A stretch of 64,000 nt of DNA from CAWFFV01 sp963814985 (lineage in GTDB: Bacteria; Chloroflexota; Ktedonobacteria; Ktedonobacterales; Ktedonobacteraceae): assembly GCA_963814985.1 (NCBI GenBank), contig CAWFFV010000027.1, positions 124,001 to 188,000 on the forward strand, written 5' to 3'. Under the pieces are notes generated by a model. That model was not told where the DNA came from. It was given only the letters and a program-made list of their open reading frames with translations, and ran no database searches. Below, piece by piece: positions 29,401 to 41,100 of this stretch. Within the stretch, counting starts at the first letter, position 1. Each line of letters starts with the position of its first letter. The position numbers were made by a program, and so were the translations under genes.

Positions 29401-32400
29401 AGCTGCTCTTCCACCCACTCAGGTCAAACGTCGAGTCATGCTGGGAATCATCTTCGCTATATGTGGTATCCCAAACAGATTGCCACTGAAATACCTGCTC
29501 GTCTTGCCAGCCTGCTTCTGTTGCCTTACCCTGGTACTGAGTTTGGGGTACGATGTAAGCAACTAAGCGATTATCGTCGGGTGTGTCTTCCCGTGCCATG
29601 ACCACGCTCTCGTGCACAGCCGGGTACAATTCCAACGTTGCCTCGATTTCTTGTAACTCGATACGGAATCCACGAATTTTCACTTGATGATCATTGCGCC
29701 CAAGAAATTCTAAGCTCCCATTGGCCTGATAGCGTGCTAAGTCACCGGTTTTGTAGAGACGCATCCCTGGCAAAGCACCGAAAGGGTTAGGCAGAAATCT
29801 CTCGGCGGTCACATCTGGTCGATGTAGATATCCCCGGCTCAGGCCAGCACCGCCGATGTAGAGGTCTCCTGATACACCAATAGGTACAGGTTCCAACAGT
29901 GTATCAAGCACGTAAATCTGGGTATTGGCGATGGGATGTCCCAGCGGCACTGTCCTCTCAACGGCCTCGACACGGTAAATAGCCGACCAGATAGTGGTTT
30001 CTGTGGGACCGTACATATTCCACAGTGTGGCCCCCGTTTCTATCAACTGGCGTGCCAGTTCGGGAGGTAGTGCCTCTCCTCCGCATAACATGCGTAAGCC
30101 TCTATTGCTCTGCCAGGCTAATTCTAGCAGTAGCCGCCACGTTGTAGGTGTCGCTTGCATGATGCTTGCCCCACTACTGTCGAGCAGGTAGGCCAGTTGT
30201 TCACTATCGCGGGTCACCTCTCTGCTAGCGATATGCAGACGGGCACCAACTAGTAGAGGCAGAAACAATTCCAATCCGGCGATATCAAAGGATATACTTG
30301 TTACCGTCAGTAGTGTATCTTGCCGGGTAAGCCCCGGTTGCATGCGCATAGAATGCATAAAATTGACTACAGCCTGGTGAGCAATCTGCACACCCTTCGG
30401 TTTACCCGTAGAGCCAGAGGTATAGATGATATATGCCAGGTTATGAGCCATCACCCAATTACGGGGCGGATGTGCTGACTCCTTTGCGATTTGTGCCCAA
30501 TCAGTGTCAAGGTAGACGATTGTTGCCTGATGTGCTGACATATGCTCTCGGAGCTTTGCCTGTGTTATGAGAACTGGTGCCTGGGCGTCCTCTAGCACAA
30601 AAGCCAGACGTTCCGGTGGGTACTCAGGATCAAGAGGTATATAGGCGGCTCCAGCCTTGAGGATGCCCAGGATTGCAACTACCATCGCAAGGGAACGATC
30701 AAGAGCAAGTCCAATACGAGTTTCAGGCTCGACACCACATCGGTTACGCAAATAGTGTGCCAATTGGTTGGCACGGCTATCGAGATCGCGATAGGTAAGG
30801 GATTTATCTTCAAAGACGGCAGCGATGGCCTGGGGAGTCTGCTCGACTTGTGCCTCGATGAGTTCATGCAGACAGCAGTCTTGAGGATAGGCCGTCCACG
30901 TATCGTTCCACCCAACAAGCAGTTGTTGCCGCTCGGGATCTGACAGCAAAGGCAGAGTAGCAAGATGGCAATCTGGATTCTCGATGATTCCTTCCAGGAG
31001 TATGCAGAAGTGCGTAAGCATGTGCTGAATAGTATCATGCGCAAACAAATCTATGTTGTACTCCGCTTCTATATTGAGACCATGCCGACTCTCGGAGACA
31101 AATAGCGATAGATCAAATTTCGCCGTAGCAGTACCAGTATCTAAAGAGCTTATAGTCAGACCGGAATGTTCGGCAGATGACGAGGACATGGTAGGCGTGT
31201 TCTGCAATGTGAACATCACTTGAAATAGGGGTGAATAACTCAAATTGCGTTCCGGTTGGAGCGCATCTACCAGTTGCTCAAAAGGTAGATCCTGATGCGC
31301 GTAAGCGTCGAGACAGACCTCGCGTTCCCGCCGCAACAGTTCACGGAAGGTAGGGTTGCCTGATACATCGGTGCGCAAGACCAACGTGTTGACAAAAAAG
31401 CCGATCAGTCCCTCGATTTCAGCGCTATTCCGGTTAGCTATCAGTGAGCCAACAGTGATATCCTCCTGTCTGGTATAGCGGTATAGCAACACCTTAAATG
31501 CTGCCAACAGCGTCATAAAGAGTGTAACGCCCTCTTGTCGACTGAATGCATTGAGCTTGCCAGCCAGACTCTCGCTTAACTCCATCGATTGTGCCCCGCC
31601 TCCGAATGTTTGTATAGGAGGACGTGGGTAATCAGTGGGTAACTGCAACATGGGAATATCAGAGAGTTTTCTCTTCCAATATGTTAGTTGTGCATCCAAT
31701 GCTGCTCCTTGAAGTCGCTGGCGTTGTTGCTGTGCAAAGTCTACATATTGAATATCCAGCCTGGGAAGTTGCACTGGAATTCCACGGGAAAGTGATTTTA
31801 GAACAATAAAGAGTTCCCGCAGGAAAATACTACTGGACCAGGCGTCTGATATGATATGGTGCATGGTGAGGAGCAAGATATGCTCTTCCTTTTGCAGTCT
31901 GAGCAAGATAACACGCAGGAGTGGACCACGAGTCAGGTCAAATGGACGATGCGCTTCTATATTCGCCAGCCTTAGTACTTCGGTTTCACGCTCGGCCTCA
32001 CCAGGGCCTTGTAGGTCAATCAATGGGATAGTTATTAGTCCTGCTTCAGCGATGACCTGTTGTGGCTCGCCATCTATAGTAACAAAGGTGGTACGCAGTG
32101 TTTCATGACGAACAGTGAGTAACTCAAGAGCCTTTTGTAAGATTTCCAGGCTCACGGGACCACGCAGGCGTAGAGCCTGGGGAATATTATAAATAGAGCT
32201 ATTTGGCTCAAATTGATCTAAAAACCAGAGACGCAACTGGGCAAACGAGAGGGGAAAAGCACTCGAAATACGCTTCTGATGGTGTATTGGTTCGTCTAAG
32301 GAAGTCTCTCTTTTCTGCTTCTCCTTTAACCGCTGAAACAGCGCAGCCCGTTGTTCGCGGGAGAGTTTTGCCAGACGTTCTGTCGAGTCGCCATGATCAC

Positions 32401-32410
32401 GGATACTCAT
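26468..32410 (-). CDS. NRPS, C-A(Gly)-N-methyltransferase-PCP-degenerate E
   Basis: Single-module NRPS of 1980 codons. Start ATG 32410 follows AAGGAAGG. C domain about 45-470 (HHIISDA). The A domain pocket D-I-L-Q-L-G-M-I-W matches Gly. A SAM methyltransferase with VLEIGCGTG (near 1030) is inserted between core motifs A8 and A10, the usual place for N-methyltransferases, predicting N-methylglycine. PCP has GGNSL near 1462, not the GGDSI usual before epimerases. The C-terminal 430 residues are epimerase-like, but the active motif reads HYLVADM (second His lost, Gly lost). An extra base at 26599 puts the last 40 codons out of frame; corrected, the protein ends at 26524 with LRVLIAQCHAQSHQ. The FAD enzyme follows and the X-Ser-Asn NRPS precedes by 47 bp. 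Confidence 0.93.
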   Translation of the reverse strand: MSIRDHGDSTERLAKLSREQRAALFQRLKEKQKRETSLDEPIHHQKRISSAFPLSFAQLRLWFLDQFEPNSSIYNIPQALRLRGPVSLEILQKALELLTVRHETLRTTFVTIDGEPQQVIAEAGLITIPLIDLQGPGEAERETEVLRLANIEAHRPFDLTRGPLLRVILLRLQKEEHILLLTMHHIISDAWSSSIFLRELFIVLKSLSRGIPVQLPRLDIQYVDFAQQQRQRLQGAALDAQLTYWKRKLSDIPMLQLPTDYPRPPIQTFGGGAQSMELSESLAGKLNAFSRQEGVTLFMTLLAAFKVLLYRYTRQEDITVGSLIANRNSAEIEGLIGFFVNTLVLRTDVSGNPTFRELLRREREVCLDAYAHQDLPFEQLVDALQPERNLSYSPLFQVMFTLQNTPTMSSSSAEHSGLTISSLDTGTATAKFDLSLFVSESRHGLNIEAEYNIDLFAHDTIQHMLTHFCILLEGIIENPDCHLATLPLLSDPERQQLLVGWNDTWTAYPQDCCLHELIEAQVEQTPQAIAAVFEDKSLTYRDLDSRANQLAHYLRNRCGVEPETRIGLALDRSLAMVVAILGILKAGAAYIPLDPEYPPERLAFVLEDAQAPVLITQAKLREHMSAHQATIVYLDTDWAQIAKESAHPPRNWVMAHNLAYIIYTSGSTGKPKGVQIAHQAVVNFMHSMRMQPGLTRQDTLLTVTSISFDIAGLELFLPLLVGARLHIASREVTRDSEQLAYLLDSSGASIMQATPTTWRLLLELAWQSNRGLRMLCGGEALPPELARQLIETGATLWNMYGPTETTIWSAIYRVEAVERTVPLGHPIANTQIYVLDTLLEPVPIGVSGDLYIGGAGLSRGYLHRPDVTAERFLPNPFGALPGMRLYKTGDLARYQANGSLEFLGRNDHQVKIRGFRIELQEIEATLELYPAVHESVVMAREDTPDDNRLVAYIVPQTQYQGKATEAGWQDEQVFQWQSVWDTTYSEDDSQHDSTFDLSGWKSSYTQKPISQAEMREWVDQTVERILAGKPQRVLEIGCGTGLLLFRVAPYCSDYCGIDFSPAVLDKVRQEVKEQGLSQVTLLERGANDFTGIETGIYDVIVLNSVVQYFPGADYLAQVLENAINVIAPGGRIFLGDIRSLLLLETFHTSVQLRQASALLSRKELQQLIQSHVAEEKELTIDPAFFVAVKQRFPKVSQVQIQLKRGHYHNELTRFRYDVILHTGSEIHPAPQPLEMNWRSNLLTLELIRQVLLETVPGILRITGISNARLAAEIKACEMLKSDDGPENVEALREAIENLPQEIRGIDPEDFWALGDVLPYTVSIAWSEAHGHQCYDVVLVREMDTTDENVIPSLPLKLETNPLPWNSYTNNPLQEQFQHKLAPELRDHLKEKLPEYMIPSIFMILQELPLTPNGKVDRRALPSPDHARLGQKKDYVAPRTHTEEALAEIWRLILGLERVGIYDNFFDLGGNSLLIIRVVAKANKAGLGIATKQVFKHQTIVELATAVGTAHILTEQGLVTGLTPSLPGQRYVLAPDVHNPQYANLAYFVHFQQELNADRLQRVVQELILYHDALRLRLAPKNAAMPLFIAAPSEDIPYMRVDLSNLADTEANRTMFRTMRALQTSLDLLAGPLFKVVLFERGLEQPGTVLLLGHYLVADMKSWQILLGDLLTGYKQLTESNALTYPLKPTSFKQWAERLSEYAQSLAAAQEFPYWFAEVGQHISPLPLDYPDGINTIGSSETVEIDLTADETHHVLQDVLKHYDAQMDAVLIMAVAWAFAQWTGQQSLLIRLFSHGREPLFEDMDVSRTVGAFGTDFPVFIDVATAHNEVEALQLVKAHLKEIPNHGIGYGILRFLGKSTETDVLRATPEPEVVVNYIGEGFTDASPSELEVEGPFTGHYLDTQTDRTYTFQITGRIQDGKLHIQWDYSKHLHRRSTVRVHCKQSGTSTASPDCPVPCAKPPMKSGLMRSKKQWKGDKTPF

Positions 32411-32457
32411 TTCAAAGTCCTTCCTTAAGAAAAACCATATATGGTGAGAATCATCGC

Positions 32458-35151
32458 TTATACTTCATCAGTCGGTAGCATTTCAAACTCTGCTAGCATT
32501 TGCATCAAATCATCGCTGTCCGTCCGCTCAAACTCTTTCTGGATGACCTCTTCGGCAAAATCTGCGACAGTGGGCTTTTCAAAGAGCACGCGTAAGGGCA
32601 GTTCTACCTGCAAGTTCTCACGTACCCGCGAGATCACTTGCGTGACCAGGAGAGAATGTCCCCCTAGATCAAAAAAGTTGTCATGAATGCCTACCTGCTT
32701 TCGGCCCAATACACGAGCCCAGATCTCTGCTATCGCTTCCTCTACCGGATTGCGCGGCTCTCCCCCCACTTCCTCCGGCTCCTGCATGGTCTGCCCCAGC
32801 TTCGGCAATGCTCGGCGATCCACCTTGCCGTTAGGCAAAAGCGGCAGTGCACCCAGCATCACATACACTGCCGGGATCATGTACTCAGGCAAGTGCTGAC
32901 GAAGATAGACACGCAACTTGCCGGCTGTAGGAGCAGGATTGTATTCCCCTATCAGGTAAGCAACGAGACGTTTTTCTGTTAGAGAGTACTCTTGTTCCCA
33001 GCTATGCTCCCCAGAGGAACTTACTTCCTCCAATAAGACAATGGCTTCCTGTACCCCCTGATACATCTTCAAGAGAGCTTCCACCTCTCCTGGCTCAATG
33101 CGATAGCCCCGCAGTTTTACCTGCTGGTCATTGCGTCCTAAGAACTCAAGATTGCCATCTGGGAGGTAGCGTGCCAGATCTCCCGTTCGGTAGAACCGTG
33201 TCCCTGGCTCCCTGCTAAAGGGGTTGGGCAAGAAACGTTCTGTCGTCAGTTCTGGCCGTTGCAGGTAGCCACGAGCCACTCCAGCACCGGCAATGTAGAG
33301 TTCTCCCGTTACTCCAACGGGCACGGGTTCCAACCAGCGATCAAGCAAGTAAAGTTGCGTATTGGCAATAGGGCGTCCAATCGGCACCAATCCAGCCCTG
33401 GTCTCGTCCCCTTCTGGTGCTTCGTAGACACAACAGCCTACGACCGTCTCTGTCGGCCCATATTCATTGATCAACCTCATCCTGGGTGCATGTGTTCTCC
33501 AGAAGGTCAGATGCTCTTGTCGTAATGCCTCTCCTCCAATAATAAAGGCACGGACACACCCGGCCACATCTGCATCCGTCAGTTGCTCAGCAAGCAGCGT
33601 CAGGTGGGAAGGTGTCAGCTTGACCAGACTAAGAGCCTGGGCCTTGTGCAAAGCACTTCCCAGCGCGTCAATCGCTTGCTCTTCGGACAGCAGCACAAGG
33701 CGTTGTCCCACCAGCAGCGGGGCGAACAGGCTGGTGACTGTCAGATCAGATGCCAGTGAAGAATGCAAGAGTGAACCCTGTCCCAGTGCCACCTGATACT
33801 CTTGTACACACCAGCGCAGATAGTTCGTCAGCCCACGATGAGCAATCATGACGCCTTTGGGCAGACCTGTTGAGCCAGAGGTGTAGATCACATATGCCAG
33901 ATTGTCGGGATTGGCTTCACTGGCAAGATTGGTCACCAACTCATTTGTCAGCGCTTCTTCCAGCAGATCAAGACAGATCACCTGTCTATCATGTACAGGG
34001 AGAAGCGCTACCAGCCGCTCTTGAGTCAGTATGATGGGGAGTTGCGCATCTTGTATCATGAAGGCCAGCCGCCCTACAGGAGAAGTCGGATCAAGCGGCA
34101 CATACGCTCCCCCTGCTTTAAGAATGCCCAACAAGCCCACGATCATCTCCGGAGAGCGTTGCATGCATAACCCAACACAGACTTCGGGTTTCACACCTCT
34201 TGCTTGTAGCAAATGCGCAAGCTGATTTGCCCGCTGGTTGAGTTGTGTGTAGGTAAGTTGCTGATCCTCGTTGATCACTGCAGTTGCATCAGGGGTTCTC
34301 TCAACCTGTATCTCAAAAAGCTGTTGGAGGCAAACAGGAGCCTCATCATTGGTGTCTGTCGCATTCCATTCTACGAGCAAACGATGTAACTCATCCTCAC
34401 CAAGCAGAGTCAACGAGGAGAGCCGATGCTCAGGATGAGCTGCAATATCTTCCAACAGTCGCTGGTAATGCTTTATCAGTTGTTGAATGGTATCGCGTTC
34501 AAATATATCAATGTTATACTCCACTATGCCATGCAGGCCATTCGGTGTTTCTACAAACTCGATGCTCAGATCGAACTTAGTTGTAGGGTTGCTGAACGCC
34601 AACGACTCAAGGCGTAATCCAGGCAGAGCCAGTTCTCCTGTCGATGCATTTTGTAAGGTAAACATAACCTGGAAAAGTGGATGATGACTCAAGCTGCGTT
34701 CTGGCTGTACCGCCTCAACAACTTTCTCAAATGGCACATCCTGGTGTGCGTACGCTTCCAGACAGACCTCTCGTACTCGTGCGAGCAGTGCCCGAAATGA
34801 TGGATTCCCTGATAGGTCGGTGCGCAAGGCCAGTGTATTAACAAAATAGCCAATAAGCCCTTCTGTCTCATAACGTGTGCGTCCTGCGATGGGTGTGCCC
34901 ACCACTATGTCTGTTTGTCCCGAATAACGGAGCAGGAGAACCTGGAACGCTGCCAGCAAGGTCATAAAGAGTGTTACTGCCCCTTGCTGACTTAATGATT
35001 GAAGTTCGTGGCTAAGGGTTGAAGGAAGGGTAAAGGCGTAAGAATCGCCCCGGTACGTCTGTACCGCTGGACGAGGATGATCAATGGGCATATCCAGCAC
35101 AGCCGAAGCATTCAGCAATTGCTTGCGCCAGTAGGCCACCTGTTGTTCCAA
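32458..35151 (-). CDS. NRPS X-Ser-Asn fragment 5: second half of C3, A3(Asn), PCP3
   Basis: 897 codons; homology actually extends upstream of the first start codon to about 35244 (LPGAPYALSTLPIQYADY). A3 has TSGSTGLPKG, ASDLTVTS and NEYGPTE; pocket matches Asn. PCP3 DLGGHSL. Ends in MLPTDEV. Confidence 0.92.
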   Translation of the reverse strand: MEQQVAYWRKQLLNASAVLDMPIDHPRPAVQTYRGDSYAFTLPSTLSHELQSLSQQGAVTLFMTLLAAFQVLLLRYSGQTDIVVGTPIAGRTRYETEGLIGYFVNTLALRTDLSGNPSFRALLARVREVCLEAYAHQDVPFEKVVEAVQPERSLSHHPLFQVMFTLQNASTGELALPGLRLESLAFSNPTTKFDLSIEFVETPNGLHGIVEYNIDIFERDTIQQLIKHYQRLLEDIAAHPEHRLSSLTLLGEDELHRLLVEWNATDTNDEAPVCLQQLFEIQVERTPDATAVINEDQQLTYTQLNQRANQLAHLLQARGVKPEVCVGLCMQRSPEMIVGLLGILKAGGAYVPLDPTSPVGRLAFMIQDAQLPIILTQERLVALLPVHDRQVICLDLLEEALTNELVTNLASEANPDNLAYVIYTSGSTGLPKGVMIAHRGLTNYLRWCVQEYQVALGQGSLLHSSLASDLTVTSLFAPLLVGQRLVLLSEEQAIDALGSALHKAQALSLVKLTPSHLTLLAEQLTDADVAGCVRAFIIGGEALRQEHLTFWRTHAPRMRLINEYGPTETVVGCCVYEAPEGDETRAGLVPIGRPIANTQLYLLDRWLEPVPVGVTGELYIAGAGVARGYLQRPELTTERFLPNPFSREPGTRFYRTGDLARYLPDGNLEFLGRNDQQVKLRGYRIEPGEVEALLKMYQGVQEAIVLLEEVSSSGEHSWEQEYSLTEKRLVAYLIGEYNPAPTAGKLRVYLRQHLPEYMIPAVYVMLGALPLLPNGKVDRRALPKLGQTMQEPEEVGGEPRNPVEEAIAEIWARVLGRKQVGIHDNFFDLGGHSLLVTQVISRVRENLQVELPLRVLFEKPTVADFAEEVIQKEFERTDSDDLMQMLAEFEMLPTDEV

Positions 35152-38100
35152 TGCTTCGCCTTGTAGCCATTTTCGCTGCCAGACTGCATAATCCGCGTAT
35201 TGGATGGGCAGCGTTGATAAGGCATAGGGTGCTCCGGGTAATGATGGCGCTGTAGATTGTGCTCAGTTCGTTTAGCAGAATACCGATCGACCAGGCATCC
35301 GCGATACTATGATGGATGGTGATAAGCAGAATATGCTCGCTCACATCCAGTTGCAATATCTTGACACGCAACAATGGTCCTCGACTCAGGTCAAATGGTT
35401 CCGAGGCTTCCTCGGTCGCCCATCGTCGTACCTCGTGCTCCTGTTCCCGGTGACTATAGTCATTCAGATTTATGATTGATGGTTTGATATACAGATCTGG
35501 TGCAATAACCTGCCGGGGTATGCCATCTAGAGCCATAAATGTGGTGCGTAGCGCCTCGTGCCGCTGTACCAGGACATTCAGGCTCTCCCCCAACACATCC
35601 AGGTTGAGGTCTCCCTGCACTTGCAACGCTACCGGAATATTATAAGCCGGACTATCTGGCTCAAGCTGACTCAGAAACCATAAACGCTCTTGTTCAAAGG
35701 AGAGAGGTAGGATCATCTCCCGTGCCTGCGATACAAGGGATGGTACATCTGATATTCTGGAAGAGCCGTTCCTCGCTACCTCGATCCACCCGGCCAAATC
35801 TACCACGGTCGGCGACTCAAAAATCGCCCGTAGTGGCACGTCTACTTGAAATATCTCCCGTACTCGGGCTATCATTCGGGTTGCTAGCAATGAGTGTCCA
35901 CCAAGATCGAAGAAGTTATCCCGTACTCCTACCCGTTCCAGGTGCAGAATATCCACCCAGATACCCGTCAAGACCTCTTCAAGTACGGTCTGAGGGGATG
36001 TAGAGACATCCATCTCATATCCTTTGTACTCTGGGATGGGTAGTATATGGCGGTCTATCTTACCACTGGTAGTCAAAGGTAATTGCTGCAACGGTATAAA
36101 TACGGAGGGGATCATATATTCGGGTAATCGCTCTCTTAAGAAACTGCGTAGCTCTTCGGGTGTATACTCTTGCCTTGCAACAATGTACGCCACCAGCCGC
36201 TGGTCGCCAGGAACGTCTTCCCGCACAAGTGCTACGGTCTCTCGTATGCCAGGATACTCTGCCAGTACCGTCTCGACCTCTTGCAACTCGATTCGGAAGC
36301 CCCGTAATTTGGTCTGGGAATTGATGCGGCCCAGAAATTCGATTGCGCCATCTGCTAAAAGGCGAGCCAGGTCTCCTGTTTTGTAGAGGCGCTGCCCTGG
36401 TTTATCACTAAAAGGATCAGGGATGAACATTTCAGCCGTCAGGTCTGGTCGATTGTGGTATCCTCGTGCCAGCCCCACGCCGCCAATATAGAGTTCTCCT
36501 GGTACACTAATAGGCACAGGTTGAAGATGCGTATCGAGTAGATAGATCTGCGTATTGGCAATTGGGTGTCCAATAGGAACAATCTGCCGATCGCTTTCCC
36601 TCCGACAAGCCCAGAATGTCACTTCTATGGCGGCTTCCGTTGGTCCATAAAGGTTATGTAATTCTGCATTCAGACGCGCAAAGAAGCGCTCCTGGAGATC
36701 AAGCGTTAAGGCTTCTCCGCTACAGATTACTTGTCTCAAGCTCTGGCATTGTTCCAGCCCAGGCTCTTCTAGAAATGCATACAACATCGAAGGTACAAAG
36801 TGCAGCGCCGTAATCTTTTGCTCGATGAGAAGCTTAACAAGATAGGCACTATCCCGGTGACCTTTGGGTCGGACCATAATTAGTTGAGCACCATTCAACA
36901 AGGGCCAGAAGAACTCCCACACCGAGACATCAAAGCTAAAGGGTGTTTTCTGGAGAACGCGATCGGTTTCAGCCAGGTGGTAGGTCTCCAACATCCACAG
37001 TAACCGGTTACTAATTCCCCGATGGGTATTCATCGCACCTTTGGGTTTGCCCGTTGAACCTGAAGTATAGATCATGTAGGCCAGATTCTCGGAAGTGACT
37101 CCACTAAACGGATTTGTGGTACTTTCGGTAGCCAACCTATTCCACTGGCTATCCAGGTAGACTATTGTTTCCTGGTACTCAAGAAATATCTCCCTATACT
37201 GCTGTCGAGTCAACAACACACTGGTTTGCGCATCGTGAAGCATAAATATCAGACGTTCCCGTGGATATTCAGGGTCTAGTGGCATATATACCCCACCAGC
37301 CTTGAGGATGGCTATGAGGCCAACAACCATCTCCAGAGAGCGCTCAAGGCAGAGACCCACTACCACTTCTGGTCCTACTCCCAATTGCTGTAGATAATGC
37401 GCAAGTTGATTTGCCCGCTCATTCAGTTCTCGATACGTCCATTGCTGCTCCTCAAACACCACCGCCACTCTGTCTGGTGTCAGTTCCGCCTGTACCTCGA
37501 ATAAGGAATGGAGGTACTGGTTCTGGGAGTAGACTCTGTGAGTATCATTCCATGCTTTGAGTACTTGCTGGCTTTCGACAGTGGTCAACAGCGGTAGCGT
37601 GGTAATACACTGTTCGGAGTTAGTCACAATGCCTTCTAGTATTGTTACGTAGTGCCCTATCATACGCTTGATAGTGGCAGCCTCAAACACATCTGTATTG
37701 TACTCTACTGAGCCTGCAAGTCCTCTCGATGTCTCCACTAGCTCAAAGGAAATGTCAAACTTTGCGGTTTCGCTGCTTATATCTAGCGGCTCCAGACTTA
37801 GACTGGACAGCTTAATACGACTTGGTGGAACATTTTGGAGCACAAAGAGTACCTGGAAGAGCGGTGATTGGCTCAAGCTGCGTTCCGGCTGTAACTCCTC
37901 GACTAGCTTCTCAAAAGGCAAATCCTGGTGCATGTAAGCACCAAGGGAGACTTCGCGAACCCGACCGAGTAGCTCGCGGAACGAGATGTCTCCCGATAGG
38001 TCCGTGCGCATAACCAGTGTATTTAGGAACAGTCCGATCAAGCCCTCTGTCTCGCGATGCGTACGCCCAGAGATAGGCGTTCCCACTACCACATCTGTCT

Positions 38101-41100
38101 GACCAGCGTAGCGAGAGAGCAAGACCTGGAAAGCTGCTAGCAATGTCATAAATAGCGTTACGCCCTCTTCGCGACTCAATGATTGCAGTTGTTGGCTGAG
38201 CGATAAGGGTAATGTGAATGCAAGATGTGCCCCCTTAAATGTCTGTATGGCGGGACGGGGATGATCAGTCGGTAACTCAAGCTTTACCGGAGCATCATGC
38301 AATTGCTGACGCCAGTAAGCTAGCTGTTTCTCCAGAAGCTCTCCCTGGAGCCATTCCCGCTGCCAAATAGCATAATCCGCATACTGGACCGACAGATCTG
38401 GTAGAGAAAATGGTTGCCCTGTTGTGCGTGCGGTATAGAGAGTATTTAGTTCCTGGAAGAATATGTCCGCTGACCAACCATCTGCAATGATATGATGGAG
38501 TGTTAGCAGTAGCGCATGCTCCCTGCTACTCAAGCACAACAGCGTAGCGCGAATAAGCGGTCCGTGCTGTAGGTCGAATGGTCGTTGCGCCTCCTCGCGT
38601 GCCAGGCGCACAACTTCAGCTTTTTGCGCTGAGCTATCTGCTATTTCGGCTAAACGTACCAGATGCAACGGGAGATGTAACGTTGGCGCAATGATTTGGA
38701 CTGGTTGTTCATTGACCATCGCAAAGGTTGTGCGCAGTATTTCATGGCGCAACACAAGAGCATTGAGACTTTGTTCTAGTGTCGCAACATCCAGCAATCC
38801 TCGTACATAGAAAGCGATAGGCATATTATAAAAAGGACTGCCTGATTGCAATTGGTCAAGAAACCAGAGCCGCTGCTGCGCAAATGAAAGCGGGAGCACA
38901 CTTCTCCGGTCAGCACGTTGTATGTGAGGAATCAGCTGTCCCTTTTCTCTCTGCCTGGCTCGTTCAACGGCCATAGCAAGAGCCGGAAGAGTGGGCGCAT
39001 CGTAGATAGCGCGAACGGGCATCTCGACCTGAAGGACTTCGCGCAACCTTGCAACGACCTGCGTGGCTTGAAGAGAGTGACCACCAAGCTTGAAGAAATG
39101 GTCGTTTCGACTCACAAGCTCCAAATGCAGCACAGAGGCCCACATGCCCGCCAGTATTTCTTCAATAGGGGTGCGTGGAACTTCGTATGCCTCATCAACA
39201 TTGGTATGCATACGCTCCGGCGCAGGCAATGCACGACGATTTACTTTGCCAGAAGGTACACGAGGCAATGTTTCCATGAGCACAAAGGCCGCCGGTATCA
39301 TATAGGGGGGCAATTTGTCCTGGAGATGCTTACGTAACTGGGCGACCAGGGAAGGCGAATTCTGCTTAGTGACAATGTACGCCACGAGGCGAATATCGTT
39401 GGGTGTATCCTCACGGGCCAGTACGACCACATCACTTACGGCAGTATGCTGGCTAAGCAAGGTCTCGATCTCACCCGGCTCAACGCGAAAGCCGCGCAGC
39501 TTCACTTGTGTATCTGCTCGTCCGATAAACTCAAGGTTGCCGTTTGGCTGATAGCGCACCATGTCACCAGTGCGATAGAGGCGTGCTCCTGGTATAGTGC
39601 TAAAGGGATGCGGCAAAAAGCGCTCTGCTGTCAAGTCTGGGCGATGCAGATATCCCCGAGCCAGACCAACCCCACTGATGAAAAGTTCGCCTGGTACACC
39701 CGCTGGTACTGGCTGTAGCAGTGTATCCAGTACATATGCCTGTGTATTGGCAATCGGTTGCCCTATAGGAACAGATGCAAGTTGCTCTCCATCACTAACG
39801 CTTTCCGGTTGATAGAGCAATGTGGTGACGGGTGGTTTCCGTAAGGCCATATGCATTGTACCAACCGATACGATTGTCCATGATGTTTTGCCAGAGAGCA
39901 AATTGCGTTGCCGAGACCTTCTCACTGCCAACAATGACCAGCCTGGTAGTAACAGGGCGCAGCGCTTGAGAGCGAGATAGCTCAGACACCCATTCATGCC
40001 AGTACGAGGAAGGGATATTTAGTACGGTCAGTTGCTCTGCCATCACGAATTCGGGAAAATTCGTCTGGCGATGGAGCTATGGGATCGGGCCACATGACCA
40101 CTGTGGCTCCGTGTAGCCACGAAGGGAACAGTTCCTCTATTGCAACATCAAAACTGATGGATGCAAATTGCAATACACGATCGTTTGCTTGCAGTTCATA
40201 GCGCCTTCCCACCTCCGTACAGTGATTTAACAGTGATCGGTGGGTTACCACAACCCCCTTTGGTATCCCAGTTGAGCCAGATGTGTAGATGACGTACGCT
40301 GCATTATCGAGTTGTGTTCTCGTGTAAGGAAGCTCTATGCTTTCCTGACTGATGAAAATCTGCTCCGTATCTACGCAGATGACCTGAGTTTGTAGAGAAG
40401 GGAGTTGAGCCATGAGTTTCTGTTGCGTGAGCAACACCGACACCTGCGCATCTTCAAGTATGAAAGCCAGTCGCTCCTGTGGGTAACAGGGATCAAGTGG
40501 CACATAGGCACCCCCAGCTTTGAGTATACCTGATAAACCTATCACCAGGTCAAGTGAGCGATCCATGCATAATCCCACACGCTCCTCTGGACCTACGCCA
40601 ACCCTATGCAGATAATGCGCAAGTTGGTTAGTACGTCGATCCAATTCGGCATAGGTGATGTGATGATCCTGGCAATGCAGCGCTATCGCTTCAGGTGTGC
40701 TTTTGACCTGCTGCTGAAGGAGATATTGCAGGGTGACATCCTGTAAGTCCGCGATTTCAGCCTGATTCCACCTGGCAAGCAGTTGCCGACGCTCAGTATC
40801 ATTTAATAAGGGTATCTCTACCAGGCGAACTTCCGGGTTAGCCATAAACCCTTCTAATAGCATACGCAGGTGATCCAATGTGCGACGAATTATGCTCGGA
40901 GTAAAACGAGCCGTCTCATAGCCAAGCTGGATCTCCAGTTCGGCTCCTGGCCCGATAATTACCACCAGAGGATAATTCGTTTGCTCCAGAGATTGCAAGA
41001 GTCGCACACGTATCTCGTCAGATTCTTCCCGATCATGCCGATTTTCAACATGATAGTTTTCAAAGACCATGAGGCTTCAAAGAGGGGCTGCCAGCGGGGA

